From NCBI RefSeq assembly GCF_048541825.1, contig NZ_CP183332.1, forward strand, positions 2,852,001-2,916,000: a DNA stretch of 64,000 bases, read 5' to 3'. The DNA is from Caulobacter sp048541825. Lineage in GTDB: Bacteria > Pseudomonadota > Alphaproteobacteria > Caulobacterales > Caulobacteraceae. Positions 48,752 through 58,556 of the stretch are shown here, piece by piece. Within the stretch, counting starts at the first letter, position 1. Every line of letters begins with the position of its first letter. The notes under the pieces were generated by a model. That model was not told where the DNA came from. It saw nothing but the letters and a program-made list of their open reading frames with translations, and ran no database searches. The translations under genes and the position numbers were made by a program.

Positions 48752-51296
48752 CGGTTCGCCCCGCCGGGACGCGCGCGGACAGAGCCCGATCCATCGCCGA
48801 CAGCAGGTCGCGCAGGTCGATGGGCTTGGCGACATGCGCATCGACCCCTGCCACCAGGCAGGTCTTGATCTGGGCCGACATCACATCGGCGGTCAGGGCG
48901 ATGACCGGCAGTCGTTCGAAGCGCGGATCAGCGCGAAGCAGACGCGTGGCCGTCAGCCCGTCCATCACCGGCATGTTGACGTCCATCAGCACGATGTCGA
49001 TGGGGCCGGCCTCCAGCGCGTCCAGCGCTTCTTGGCCGTTTTCGGCCTCGATCAGCTCGCACTCGAACGGCGTCAGGAACAGCCGGATCACCCGGCGATT
49101 GACGGGGTGGTCGTCGACCACCAGCACGCGGCGGCCATGCAGGGCGGCGAAGGAGGGCTCATCTTCAGCGCCGTCGACGTCGTCCGGCGCTTGGTCGGAG
49201 GCGGCGCAGGCGTCGGCCAGCATCTCCACGACAAAGATCGAGCCGTGGCCCTCGTGGCTTTGGACCTGGATATCGCCCCCCATCAACTCGACCAGTCGCC
49301 GGGTGATGTTCAGCCCCAGGCCGGTGCCGCCAAACGTGCGGGTCGTCGAGGCGTCGGCCTGGGTGAAGGCGCCGAACAACTTGGCCAGGGTTGCCTCGCT
49401 CATGCCGATACCGCTGTCCAGCACCCGCAGACGGACGCGCTGGCGCCCCGTGGCCAGATCGGGTCCGCACGACAGGGTCACCTCGACCTGTCCCGTATTG
49501 GTGAATTTCAGGGCGTTGGAAACCAGGTTGGTCAGGCACTGGCGCAGGCGCACGGCATCGAACAGCAGCGGTCCGGGCGCCACGCCCTCGATCCGGAAGA
49601 CCAGCTCAATACCCTTGTCGCGCGCGGTGGGCTGATAGCCGCCGATCAGGCGCGCGCAAACCTGGGCCAGATCGCCGGCGGTCGGCGCGATCTCAAGCTT
49701 GCCCGCCTCGATCTTGGACAGGTCGAGAATGTCGTTGAGCAGCACCAGCAGGGTGTCGCCGGAATCCAGGATCATGTCGACCTGCTCGCGCTGATGCGGC
49801 GGAAGATCTTCGGACCGCAGCGATTGCGCCACGCCCAGCATGCCGTTCAGCGGTGTGCGCAGTTCGTGGCTCATCACCGCCAGGAAGGCTGACTTGGCCT
49901 GATTGGCGGCCTCGGCGTGCTCTTGGGCCTCGCGCAGATGGCGCGAGGCGCGGCGTAGATTGATCGTCCAGGTCACCCCGCCCGCTACCAGCAGCGCCAA
50001 CAGCAGGGCGATCACGCCCGAGGCCTGGGCCAGCTGGCGATTGAGCTGGACCTCGGCGGCCAGACGTCGACTTTCGTCGCGCTTGGCGCGCAGCTCACTC
50101 TCAAGCGCCGCCGACATTTCGGCCACGCTGTGCGTATGGGCCTTGTCGCTTTCGACCCGATCCCGGCGTTGCCAGGAATCAAGCTTCAGGAACGCCTCAC
50201 GGCTGCGACCTTCGGCCTGGTCGATATAGGCCTCGGCCAGTTTCTCAGTCTGCGGATCGCGTTCGGAGATGGTCGTAGGCACGGCCCGCAGCAGGGCTAG
50301 GTCGGAACGCGCCTCAGCAGCATCGCCCAGCATGGCCCGGGCCATAAGCCGCCTTTTCAACATCACGACGAGCAGTCGGCTGTCGGGATTGGCCAGGGCG
50401 GCCGTCATTTCCGGCAAGCAGGCCAGAACGCCCTTCGGCGACTCACGGGCTTCGGCGACGAGCGCACAGAGAAACCGGTCCCAGGCCCGCAGCCCCGGGT
50501 CGCCACTGGCCCAGGTCATCTGGTGATGCAGCTTGGCCAGACGCTCGGCCGCATCGATTTCGCCGACCTCAATGGCCGTATAGGCGATATCGTAGACCCG
50601 CTCGATCTTGCGCATGTAGAAGGCGTCGCGCTCGTCGAGGGCGGCGGCCTCCGTCATGCGCTCAAGAGCCCCTTCCTTGTCGCCGATATCCGCCAGCGTA
50701 TAGGAATGCACCTGATGGGCTTCGGCCAGCAGGGGTCGGGCGATCTCGCCACGCCGCTCGATCTCCACGGTCAGATTGGCGGCCAGGAGCGCGGCTTCCG
50801 ACCAACTTCCGGTCTGGCTCAGATGACGCACGCGCTCGATGCCGGTCATCATGCGGATATCCTGCGACGGATGATCCAGTAGCCGCTTCCAGTCCGCTTC
50901 GGAAAAGGCCTGAAAACCCCCCGTCTCATTGCTGTAGGTCAGGACCATCAAGTCGGCCAGGGCCAGCAGCGACGCGTCATTGTCGCGCCGGGCGACCAGA
51001 CGGGTCTTTGCGATCCAGCCGTCGAAAGCGCCCTGGATCTGACTGCTCTTATAGGCATAGAGAACGCGCCACAGGCCATAGAGGCGCTCGGGCCCCTTCT
51101 GGCGAAGCGCCTTCTGCCCTGCCCGCTCAATGTCCTCGTTATCGCGCGGCGGCCGCCGGACCTGATGGGCCCCGATACTGTCGTTCAGTTGCTCAAGCCG
51201 GACGGCCATCGTCGACGGGGCACGATCCGCCGCCCAGGCGCCGGCGCAAACGGCCAGGCTCCCGAAGAGGACGACAGAGGCCAGAAATCGTCGCAA
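48720..51296 (-). CDS. Hybrid histidine kinase with periplasmic sensor
   Basis: About 858 residues. A signal-like start FLASVVLFGSLAVCAGAWA leads to a long helical, TPR-like extracytoplasmic region (about 25-420) and a membrane segment (ASGVIALLLALLVAGGVTW). HisKA follows with SHELRTPLNGML, then HATPase with NLVSNALKFT, DSGIGM and GGTGLGLNIT, and a C-terminal receiver with DDHPVNRR and phospho-Asp in VLMDVNMP. I chose TTG 51296 because AGGAG lies 5 bases before it and the signal peptide follows; an ATG at 51347 would add 17 residues. No partner regulator is adjacent, so its target is unknown. Confidence 0.88.
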   Translation of the reverse strand: MRRFLASVVLFGSLAVCAGAWAADRAPSTMAVRLEQLNDSIGAHQVRRPPRDNEDIERAGQKALRQKGPERLYGLWRVLYAYKSSQIQGAFDGWIAKTRLVARRDNDASLLALADLMVLTYSNETGGFQAFSEADWKRLLDHPSQDIRMMTGIERVRHLSQTGSWSEAALLAANLTVEIERRGEIARPLLAEAHQVHSYTLADIGDKEGALERMTEAAALDERDAFYMRKIERVYDIAYTAIEVGEIDAAERLAKLHHQMTWASGDPGLRAWDRFLCALVAEARESPKGVLACLPEMTAALANPDSRLLVVMLKRRLMARAMLGDAAEARSDLALLRAVPTTISERDPQTEKLAEAYIDQAEGRSREAFLKLDSWQRRDRVESDKAHTHSVAEMSAALESELRAKRDESRRLAAEVQLNRQLAQASGVIALLLALLVAGGVTWTINLRRASRHLREAQEHAEAANQAKSAFLAVMSHELRTPLNGMLGVAQSLRSEDLPPHQREQVDMILDSGDTLLVLLNDILDLSKIEAGKLEIAPTAGDLAQVCARLIGGYQPTARDKGIELVFRIEGVAPGPLLFDAVRLRQCLTNLVSNALKFTNTGQVEVTLSCGPDLATGRQRVRLRVLDSGIGMSEATLAKLFGAFTQADASTTRTFGGTGLGLNITRRLVELMGGDIQVQSHEGHGSIFVVEMLADACAASDQAPDDVDGAEDEPSFAALHGRRVLVVDDHPVNRRVIRLFLTPFECELIEAENGQEALDALEAGPIDIVLMDVNMPVMDGLTATRLLRADPRFERLPVIALTADVMSAQIKTCLVAGVDAHVAKPIDLRDLLSAMDRALSARVPAGRTASPDAVPRTA

Positions 51297-51374
51297 GACC
51301 GCTCCTTGGGTGCAGCGGGCACCCTGCAATCCAACGCGTATATGCACTCTTAAGCTTACAATCTCGAAACGCTG

Positions 51375-52139
51375 TCAGATCGTCGCGCCGCCGTCCACCA
51401 CCAGCGCCTGGCCGGTCATGAAGCTGCCGGCCTTGGAGGCCAGATAGACCGCCGCCCCGGCCAGCTCGTCGGGCTCGCCGATGCGACGCAGCGGTACGCT
51501 CTTGGTCGAGCGCTCCAGGGTCTCGGGATTGTCCCACAGGGCCTTGGCGAAATCGGTCTTGATCAGGCCCGGCGCGATGCAGTTGATCCGCACATTGTCG
51601 GGCCCGAACTCGTGCGCCAGGTTTCGCGCCAACTGGAAATCGGCGGCCTTGGAGATGTTGTAGGCCCCGATGATGGCGTTGCCGCGCAGGCCGCCGATCG
51701 ACGAGATAATGATGATGGAGCCGTCGCGGCGCTCGCGCATCTCGGGCGCGACCATGCCGATCAGCCAGTGATTGCTGATGATGTTGTTGTCGAGGATCTT
51801 GCGGAACTGGTCGTCGGCAATGCCGGCCAGGGGGCCGTAATAGGGGTTGCTGGCGGCGTTGCAGACGCAGATGTCGACCTTGCCGAATGCCGCCTTCGTC
51901 TCGTCGACCAGGCGCTGCAGGTCTTCCTTGGAGCCGATATTGGCCGGGACGGCGATCGCCGTTCCCTCACCATGCTTGGCGTTCAGCTCGGCCGCGACCT
52001 CGTCGCAGGGCCCGGCCTTGCGCGACGAGATCACCACCTTGGCGCCGTGCTCGGCCATGCGCTGAGCGATGGCCTTGCCGATGCCGCGCGAGGATCCGGT
52101 GATGATCGCCACCTTGCCGGTGAGGTCGAAGAGGCCCAT
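51375..52139 (-). CDS. SDR-family oxidoreductase
   Basis: A 254-residue short-chain dehydrogenase. It has the cofactor motif TGSSRGIGKAIA, the NAAS structural motif (CNAASNP), catalytic Ser in ISSIGG, Tyr-x-x-x-Lys in GAYNISKAA, and PGLIKTDF after that. The sequence resembles bacterial members of the DHRS4-like or FabG-like groups; NADP(H) or NAD(H) and the substrate are open. ATG 52139 gives MGLFDLTGKVAIITG, a typical start, so 28 upstream codons are excluded. Confidence 0.9.
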   Translation of the reverse strand: MGLFDLTGKVAIITGSSRGIGKAIAQRMAEHGAKVVISSRKAGPCDEVAAELNAKHGEGTAIAVPANIGSKEDLQRLVDETKAAFGKVDICVCNAASNPYYGPLAGIADDQFRKILDNNIISNHWLIGMVAPEMRERRDGSIIIISSIGGLRGNAIIGAYNISKAADFQLARNLAHEFGPDNVRINCIAPGLIKTDFAKALWDNPETLERSTKSVPLRRIGEPDELAGAAVYLASKAGSFMTGQALVVDGGATI

Positions 52140-52230
52140 GGCGCGCTCCCTGAAACGGTTGTTTGAATTGGGGGCACACTGAGCCGCCCAGGCGGCGCGG
52201 TCAAGGTTTGGGGTCCGCGCCAAAACGACG

Positions 52231-52262
52231 AAGGCGCCTCCGGCCGAAACCGGAAGCGCCTT
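52231..52262. terminator. Hairpin between SDR and TonB receptor genes
   Basis: AAGGCGCCTCCGG with CCGGAAGCGCCTT (one mismatch) and a short loop. It lies downstream of the TonB receptor on the minus strand, where TTCGTCGTTTT follows. Confidence 0.5.
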
Positions 52263-52274
52263 CTGAAGTCAGGT

Positions 52275-52309
52275 CTCTGCACCGCCCGTACGTGCCGGGC
52301 GGTGCAGAG
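52275..52309. terminator. 14-bp perfect hairpin after the TonB receptor gene
   Basis: CTCTGCACCGCCCG / CGGGCGGTGCAGAG with a 7-base loop, 10 bases after the receptor's stop. No T-run follows directly, so it may protect the mRNA end rather than terminate. Confidence 0.55.
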
Positions 52310-52318
52310 GTATGGTTC

Positions 52319-54826
52319 TTAGAACGACTTGCGCACGGTCAGGCCGTAGGTGCGCGGCGTCGTCGGATAGCCGCTGTAGCTGCCGTCCTGCACCACGGTC
52401 GGGAAGGTCGCAATCAGGCTTTCATCCTCGGTCAGATTGCGAACCCAGAGCATGGCTTCAAGGCTGAGGGCCTCGTTGATCAGGCCCAGGCTGGCATTGA
52501 CGTTGTTCTGACCCCAGGTCGACAGCTCGGGCGGGGTGGTTTCCGTCAGCTGCGTTTTGCTGGTGTAGTCGTATTCGACCCGCAGATAGCCGGCATAACC
52601 GTTGCCGAAGTTATGGTTGGCTGTGGCCGAGGTCGAGAGGCTCCACTTGGGAATGCCGGCCGGCGCATCACCGGTCAGATCGCGGAAGTTCGGACGACGA
52701 CCGGTCGCCGGGTTCAGCGGGCAGCGCACGGTGTCATAGTTCACGCAGGCCGCGCCGGTGAAGGAGTCGTACTTCGGGTCGAGATAGGTGACCGCGCCGG
52801 TCAGGGACAGCCAGGACAGGGGGCGGTAGGCGCTGTCGATTTCGAAGCCGCGAACCGATTCCTTGCCGGCATTGACCAGGCTGTAGCCGATGCCCGTGAA
52901 GGCGTTGGACTGGAAGCCCTCGATCGCCTGGTCGAACACAGCCACGTTCATGTAGCCGCCCGGGAAGTTGGCCTTCAGGCCCGCTTCAAGCACGGTGACG
53001 TCTTCGGGGTTGGCGCTACGGCCGACGCCGTTGGCATTCGGCGGACGGCTGTCGGACGACAGGTTGAACGCCCCGGCCTTCCAGCCCGTCGAGTAGCTGA
53101 GATAGGTGTTGATGCTGCCGAAGTCATAGGCCGCACGAACAGAATAGGTGACCTTGTCAGCCTTCAGCTTCCCCGACTCCGTGGCGTTGGGGAAATTGAC
53201 CGGCGCATGGTTGGCCGTGTTGCCATAGTAGAACTGCAGACCACCGAGGGCGGCATACAGGCTGCCCGGCAGGCCCAGGGCCGAAAGCTGCGGCACGGCG
53301 CTGAGGTTCAGCGACGAGAAAGGGTCCTTGAGGACGACGCTCGAGGTGGCGTCCTTTTCGTCGCTCAGGAAGGCCAGACCGCCGGTCAGGGTCAGCTTGT
53401 CGGTGACGGCATAGTCAGCCTGGCCGAACAGCGAGAACGAGGTCTGATCCATCGTATAATAGTCATCGATGCCCTGGCCGGCCTGGAAATAGGTCCGGCC
53501 CGGAACGACCGAAGGCGTGACCAGGCTCTGCAGGAACTCGAGCGCATAGATGTTGGAACGGCCGGCCAGAGCCGGACGCAGGGGCGCGGGCAGAGCGCCC
53601 AACAGCGCCGCCGGCACCGGTCCGCTCAGACCTTCGGCGAAGCCCCGAATGTCCTTGCCGAACGCGATCGTGCGGCCCGTGTCGAGCTTTTCGTTCTGGT
53701 AGAAGCCGCCGACCAGCCAGCTGAGCGGACCGTCGCCCTTCGAGGCCAGGCGCAGTTCCTGGGTGAAGGTCTTGATCGTGTTGCCAAGATCGTTGGTGGC
53801 CAGGTCGGCGCCGGAGAAGTCGATATCCTGGAACGACGCGGCGTTCTGCTTGCGATAGGCGGTGATCGCGGTCAGGGCGGCGAAACCGAAATCATGGTCG
53901 ATCTGGCCCGAAACGCCCTTGCCCGACAGGGTATTGACCGGATCGCTGGTGAAGGTCACGTCGCGGTTGAACTTGGTGGCCGGGTTGCCGACCTTGGCCC
54001 CCAGACCGAAGGGGGCCGGCGCGGCGATGAACTGGGTCGCGGGACCGTTCAGCAGCTGCACCACGGTGCAGCAGACTTCGTTGATCTTGTTGTAGTCGGC
54101 GATGATCCGGACCGAGGTCTGGTCGGTCGGGAGCCACAGGACGTCGCCGCGGATCGACCAGCGGTCGCGGTCGTTGACGTCATTGCCGGTGATCACGTTG
54201 GTGGCGAAGCCGTCGCGCTTGTTCAGGCCGCCGGACAGGCGGAGCGCCACGCTATCGCTGAGCGGGCCGGTGATCGTGGCCTTGAGCTGCTGCTGGTTAA
54301 AGTTGCCGATGCTGACCTCGGCCTTGCCGCCGAAATCGAACTGCGGCTTCTTGGTCACGATGCTGATGGCGCCGGCCGAGACGTTCTTGCCGAACAGGGT
54401 CGATTGCGGGCCGCGCAGGACTTCGATGCGCTCGATTTCCGGAAGGTCGTCCAGGGCCGAAGACGACCGCGAGCGATAGACGCCGTCGATGAACACCGCG
54501 ACCGAGCTCTCGATGCCGTCATTGCCGTTGCCGTTGCCGAAGCCGCGAATGACGAAGTTGGTCTGGCTGACGGCGTTGAACTGCGAAACCTTCAGCGACG
54601 GCACCAGGGACTGCAGGTCGATCAGGTCGCGCACCTGGGCGCGCTCGACGGCCTGGGCGCCGGTCACCGAGACCGAGACCGGTACGTCCTGCAGGGTCTG
54701 CTCGCGCTTCGTCGCCGTGACGATGATCTCTTCGACGGTCGAGCCCTGCGACTGGACCTGAGCGAATGCGGGGCTGCTGGCGATGAGCGCGACGAGCGAA
54801 ACGCCGAGCAAATGGATCTTTTTCAC
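52319..54826 (-). CDS. TonB-dependent outer membrane receptor
   Basis: An 835-residue protein with a signal peptide (KKIHLLGVSLVALIASSPAFA). The TonB box is VEEIIVTATKR, the plug domain includes VSVTGAQAVERAQVRDLIDL and RIEVLRGPQSTLFGKNVSAG, and a beta barrel ends in the C-terminal Phe. It belongs to the large Caulobacter set of receptors for complex nutrients; the ligand is unknown. GTG 54826 is chosen because GGGAGG lies just before it and the signal peptide follows at once. A TetR-type gene starts 184 bases away on the other strand and probably controls it. Confidence 0.92.
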   Translation of the reverse strand: MKKIHLLGVSLVALIASSPAFAQVQSQGSTVEEIIVTATKREQTLQDVPVSVSVTGAQAVERAQVRDLIDLQSLVPSLKVSQFNAVSQTNFVIRGFGNGNGNDGIESSVAVFIDGVYRSRSSSALDDLPEIERIEVLRGPQSTLFGKNVSAGAISIVTKKPQFDFGGKAEVSIGNFNQQQLKATITGPLSDSVALRLSGGLNKRDGFATNVITGNDVNDRDRWSIRGDVLWLPTDQTSVRIIADYNKINEVCCTVVQLLNGPATQFIAAPAPFGLGAKVGNPATKFNRDVTFTSDPVNTLSGKGVSGQIDHDFGFAALTAITAYRKQNAASFQDIDFSGADLATNDLGNTIKTFTQELRLASKGDGPLSWLVGGFYQNEKLDTGRTIAFGKDIRGFAEGLSGPVPAALLGALPAPLRPALAGRSNIYALEFLQSLVTPSVVPGRTYFQAGQGIDDYYTMDQTSFSLFGQADYAVTDKLTLTGGLAFLSDEKDATSSVVLKDPFSSLNLSAVPQLSALGLPGSLYAALGGLQFYYGNTANHAPVNFPNATESGKLKADKVTYSVRAAYDFGSINTYLSYSTGWKAGAFNLSSDSRPPNANGVGRSANPEDVTVLEAGLKANFPGGYMNVAVFDQAIEGFQSNAFTGIGYSLVNAGKESVRGFEIDSAYRPLSWLSLTGAVTYLDPKYDSFTGAACVNYDTVRCPLNPATGRRPNFRDLTGDAPAGIPKWSLSTSATANHNFGNGYAGYLRVEYDYTSKTQLTETTPPELSTWGQNNVNASLGLINEALSLEAMLWVRNLTEDESLIATFPTVVQDGSYSGYPTTPRTYGLTVRKSF

Positions 54827-55009
54827 GGAAACCTCCCTAAGGTTTTTTCTTCGGGCCGCCGTCATTGCGCCGACCTTCGTTGGCCAAATTTATGGTCACC
54901 TAGATATTTTAATGCAAGTTAGACTTTCACGGCGGGCGCTTGCGATCCGCCGTTATCCGTTCGATAGACTCCCAAACGCCACAATAAGGCGCAAAGCGGG
55001 GCGGGCACA

Positions 55010-55654
55010 GTGAAGGGTCAAGACCCTCTCGAGGCGACAGGAACCTATGGTTCCAGGACGTTATCCCACAGCCGCAAGTCGGCCATGAAGCGCGATGCGA
55101 TCCTTCGGGCCGCCAGCGAGATCATCAATATCAAGAGCTTTGCTCTGGCCACGATGTCCGAGATCGCCGCTAGGCTCGGTCTGCGGGATGCGGCGCTCTA
55201 CTACTATTACCCCAACAAGCAGGCCTTGGCCTTTGCCTGCCATCTTCAGTCCCTGGAGCGGCTGGAAAACATTCTGGTGGCCACCCTGCGCACGCAAGGC
55301 GCGGGGGCGGAAAAGCTCGAACGTTTCCTGCGTGACCTGCTGCATGACGCTGCGGAGAACGGGCCCCTGCTCTATTTCGGCGATCTGTCCTATCTGACCG
55401 ACGCCCAGCGCGCCGAGGTGTCGGACTGGGGCCAGAGACTGACCAATGACCTGGAGCAGCTGGTCGAGGACGGCATTGTCGACGGCTCGATCGTCGCCTG
55501 CGAACCCAAGCTGGTCGTGCAGTTGTTACTGGGTATGCTGATCTGGCTGGTCAAATGGGTGCCCACCGTCCAGGGCGCGACCCCTGACCGGCTGATGGCG
55601 GCGATGGGCGTGGTCAGCCTCAAGGGGCTGGAGCCGCGCCGCTCCGCAAAATAG
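55010..55654 (+). CDS. TetR/AcrR-family transcriptional regulator
   Basis: A 214-residue regulator. The N-terminal helix-turn-helix (about 26-72) reads RDAILRAASEIIN, ATMSEIAARLGLRDAALYYYYPNKQAL, the standard TetR pattern. The rest is a helical ligand-binding domain with a C-terminal hydrophobic helix (LLLGMLIWLVKWV). The GTG at 55010 is the first start; a later one, ATG 55085 (MKRDAILRA), is possible. It is divergent from the TonB receptor, its likely target. The 183-bp space between them is AT-rich near 54885-54930. Confidence 0.87.
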   Translation: MKGQDPLEATGTYGSRTLSHSRKSAMKRDAILRAASEIINIKSFALATMSEIAARLGLRDAALYYYYPNKQALAFACHLQSLERLENILVATLRTQGAGAEKLERFLRDLLHDAAENGPLLYFGDLSYLTDAQRAEVSDWGQRLTNDLEQLVEDGIVDGSIVACEPKLVVQLLLGMLIWLVKWVPTVQGATPDRLMAAMGVVSLKGLEPRRSAK

Positions 55655-55719
55655 AGTCCCCGCCGTTGTCGGGATCTGTGGAGTCCGCGCGTGCTTGAGG
55701 CGAAACTTCCGCCCATTTG

Positions 55720-56214
55720 ATGGAGCCGATCATGTCGCTCGACACCGCCAGCATCGATCCGCAACGCGACCTGGTCCTGACCCGGATCATCGACGTCCCC
55801 GCCGACAAGCTGTTCAGGTGCTGGACCACGCCAGACCTGCTGACCAAGTGGTTCTGCCCGCCGCCCTGGTACTTCTCCAAGGCGGTCATCGACGTGCGCA
55901 CCGGCGGAAACAGCCTGATCACCATGAACGGCCCCAACGGCGAGGTCATCGACAATCCGGGCGTCTATCTGGAAGTAATCGAGAACCGCAAGATCGTGTT
56001 CACCGACGCCTTCACGCAAACCTGGAAGCCGTCGGCCAAGCCCTTCATGACCGGCATCATCACCTTCGAGGACCTTGGCGACGGGAAGACTCGCTACACC
56101 GCCATTGCCCGCCACTGGACGGTCGAAGACCGCCAGACCCACGAGCAGATGGGCTTCACCGACGGCTGGGGCATAGCCGCCGACCAGATGGCGGCGCTAG
56201 CGGCGACGCTCTAA
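55720..56214 (+). CDS. SRPBCC / AHSA1-like domain protein
   Basis: A 164-residue single-domain protein of the START-like fold: LVLTRIIDVPADKLFRCWTT, LLTKWFCPPPW, VRTGGNSLITMNGPNG, KPFMTGIITFEDLGDGKTRY and a final helix GWGIAADQMAAL. Such proteins bind hydrophobic ligands; function is usually unknown. ATG 55720 is used; ATG 55732 (MSLDTASIDP) is equally possible. It follows the TetR gene by 65 bases and may be co-transcribed. Confidence 0.85.
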   Translation: MEPIMSLDTASIDPQRDLVLTRIIDVPADKLFRCWTTPDLLTKWFCPPPWYFSKAVIDVRTGGNSLITMNGPNGEVIDNPGVYLEVIENRKIVFTDAFTQTWKPSAKPFMTGIITFEDLGDGKTRYTAIARHWTVEDRQTHEQMGFTDGWGIAADQMAALAATL

Positions 56215-56232
56215 GAGCGAGGTCTGGCTACC

Positions 56233-56985
56233 TCACGCGCACTTGCTCCAGCCGTTCATGTCGAGGTGGAAGTGATCGCGGTGCTCGGCGTTGTAGTCGG
56301 GGCTCAGGGTGGTCAGGAACACCCGGCACGCGCCGTCGCGCACCCGGCGCAGGAACTGGCCCCTGGGGCCCGGATCGGTCCAGTCACTCGCCACCGATAT
56401 CCGGCTGCCGTCGGCCAGTCGAAAGCCGGCAAGGTCGATAGCGCCGGCCAAAGCGTGCTCGCTGACCGGCCCGCTGGCCTTGCCGTACATGCGCCGGCAG
56501 GAATAGGCGCCATAGTGCTCCAGCCCCGTGACGCCCTGGCCCAGCAGTTCATAGGCTGCGGGTTGCACGACCTGGCGCTCCCAGATCGACAGGGCCAGGG
56601 CCTCCTTGCATACCATCGGCGCGTCGGCCGGGATCAGCGGCGCCATGCCGGATTCGATGCGCAGGGCGTCACGCACCACGCAGAAATCGCCCTCGGTCCT
56701 GTCCGGCAGATCCAGATAGGTCAGACCGGCCTTGGCCAGGATGGCCCGACAAAGCTCTGGGTCGCGACCGCTGCGGGCGGCCTTGATGCGGGTGGCCATG
56801 CCCACCGGGTCGACCACGCTCAGCGTCTTCCACGGCGCATGCTGGGTGGGAAGGGTGCGCTGCGCCAGCAGGGCCATGATCGCCACCAGAGACCAGAGCA
56901 GCACAAGGCCGGTCAGCCGCGCCAGGCGCGTCTGATGTCTGGCGTGGCGCTCGATGCGCGGATGGCGCGGTACGCGATAGGCCAT
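56233..56985 (-). CDS. Extensin-like family protein
   Basis: A 250-residue protein with one N-terminal membrane segment (LTGLVLLWSLVAIMALLA). The extensin-like C-terminal domain follows: CRAILAKAGLTYLDLPD, CVVRDALRIESG, ALSIWERQVVQPAAYELLG, the Cys and Arg in GAYSCRRMYG, SEHALAGAIDLAGFRLADG, and the terminal DHFHLDMNGWSKC. The conserved SEHA...AxD and HFH residues resemble a metal site of cell-wall-active (D-Ala-D-Ala carboxypeptidase-like) enzymes. It probably acts in the periplasm; the exact reaction is not known to me. Confidence 0.85.
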   Translation of the reverse strand: MAYRVPRHPRIERHARHQTRLARLTGLVLLWSLVAIMALLAQRTLPTQHAPWKTLSVVDPVGMATRIKAARSGRDPELCRAILAKAGLTYLDLPDRTEGDFCVVRDALRIESGMAPLIPADAPMVCKEALALSIWERQVVQPAAYELLGQGVTGLEHYGAYSCRRMYGKASGPVSEHALAGAIDLAGFRLADGSRISVASDWTDPGPRGQFLRRVRDGACRVFLTTLSPDYNAEHRDHFHLDMNGWSKCA

Positions 56986-57128
56986 GGGGCGGGGGAGCGC
57001 CTTGCAAAGGTTAACGCCGCACCAAGCACGAGCCAGGCCCGCCGTTCAACCGGCAAACCGCCTCATCGACCCGGTCCGGCTCGCCCGGACTTGGCGAGGC
57101 GGCTGGAAAAGGGCATCACCGCCTGCCC

Positions 57129-58505
57129 ATGTCCTCGACGCCCGACCAACCCGCCCTTCTCGACCGCGCGCTGCTGCCACGCTTTGCGTTGCTGTGCCTG
57201 GGCATCTGGCTGAACGCAGCCGATACGCTGGTGACAGCGACCATCATGCCCAGCGTCGCGCGCGAGATCGGCGGCTACCAGTATTTCGGCTGGTCGGTTG
57301 CGGCCTTCCTGATGGGCTCCATCGTCGCCGGGGCCTGCAGCGGCAAGCTGTCGGTCGCCCTGGGCCTGCGGCGGGCCACCCTGCTGGCCGGGATCGCCTA
57401 TGCGGTCGGCTGCGCGATGAGCGCGCTGGCCCCGGAATTCATCACCTTCGTGGTGGGCCGGCTGGTGCAGGGCCTGGGGGCCGGCGCGGTGGTGGCGCTG
57501 TGCTATGTGGCCATCACCGCCCTCTTCCCCGAAAGCCTGTGGCCGCGCGTCTATGGCGCGGTGGCCGGCGTGTGGGGCGGTGCCACCCTGCTGGGTCCGC
57601 TGGTCGGCGGCCTGTTCGCCCAGGCCGGCTTCTGGCGCGGCGCGTTCTGGATGTTCGTCGCCCAGGCCGTGATCTTCGTGGTCGCCGTGGCGGTCATGCT
57701 GCCCTCGGAAAAGCGCGATGAGGGGCGCAACCGCGTTCCGGCCCTGCAACTGACCCTGCTGATCGTCGGGGTCAGCCTGATCGGCCTGGCCGGGGTCGTC
57801 GCCTCGCCCGCTGCCGCCATCGCCTTCGCCGTACTGGGCCTGGTCGGGATGGCGGCGATGCTGGCGGCCAATCGCGGGACGCGCGATCGCCTGCTGCCCC
57901 GCGCGGTCTCGGACCTGACCACCGCCACCGGCCTTGGCCTGCTGATCATGTTCGCCTGCGAGGCCGCCGCCATCGGCTTCACCGTCTATGGCCCCGCCTT
58001 CATCCAGGCCCGCCACGCCGCCTCGCCCCTGATGGCCGGCTATGTCACCGGCGCCATCGCGGCCGGCTGGACGGTCTGCGCCCTGCTGGTCGGGGGTCTG
58101 CCGCCGGCGCGCGAGGGCCTGGCGATCCGCACCGGCGTCGGGACCCTGCTGATCGGCGTGATCTGGAGCGCCTGGGCCGTGACGCGCGGCGGTCTGGTCG
58201 AGACCGGCCTCGCCTTCCTGGTGATCGGCTGCGGCTTTGGCCTGTGCTGGGCCTTCCTCACCCGGCGGGTGATCGCCGCGGCCCCGGCCGACGAGCAGGC
58301 CCTGGCCTCCTCCGCCGTGCCCACCGTGCAACTGATCGGCGGCGCGGCCGGCTCGGCGGCGGCGGGGGCCATGGCCAACCTGCTGGGCTTTGGCCACGGC
58401 GTTGAGCCGGCGGCGGCGTATGCCGTGGGACCGTGGCTGTTCGGGGCCTTCGCCCCGCTGGCCCTGGTCGCCTTCGCAGCGGCCTGGCGGCTGGGGCGGC
58501 GTTAA
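57129..58505 (+). CDS. MFS transporter, multidrug (14-helix DHA2-like) type
   Basis: A 458-residue membrane protein with twelve to fourteen hydrophobic segments. The start pattern LNAADTLVTATIMPSVAREI resembles the LDxTIVNVALP motif of DHA2 exporters. RLVQGLGAGAVVALCY, with its RxxQGxGA motif B, and GGATLLGPLVGGLFAQ (motif C) point to a proton-driven exporter. The substrate is unknown. It is single, between the extensin-like gene and an MNT-type gene. Confidence 0.85.
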   Translation: MSSTPDQPALLDRALLPRFALLCLGIWLNAADTLVTATIMPSVAREIGGYQYFGWSVAAFLMGSIVAGACSGKLSVALGLRRATLLAGIAYAVGCAMSALAPEFITFVVGRLVQGLGAGAVVALCYVAITALFPESLWPRVYGAVAGVWGGATLLGPLVGGLFAQAGFWRGAFWMFVAQAVIFVVAVAVMLPSEKRDEGRNRVPALQLTLLIVGVSLIGLAGVVASPAAAIAFAVLGLVGMAAMLAANRGTRDRLLPRAVSDLTTATGLGLLIMFACEAAAIGFTVYGPAFIQARHAASPLMAGYVTGAIAAGWTVCALLVGGLPPAREGLAIRTGVGTLLIGVIWSAWAVTRGGLVETGLAFLVIGCGFGLCWAFLTRRVIAAAPADEQALASSAVPTVQLIGGAAGSAAAGAMANLLGFGHGVEPAAAYAVGPWLFGAFAPLALVAFAAAWRLGRR

Positions 58506-58556
58506 GGGCGGGCGGCGAGGATCCGTTCGGCGGCGCTCTGCAGGGTGTCCTCCGCG

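Noticed and set aside
52163..54922. 919-codon open frame opposite the TonB receptor gene
   Set aside because: It mirrors the receptor codon by codon; composition is Arg/Gln/Val-rich and it has no domain. The receptor has signal peptide, TonB box and C-terminal Phe.
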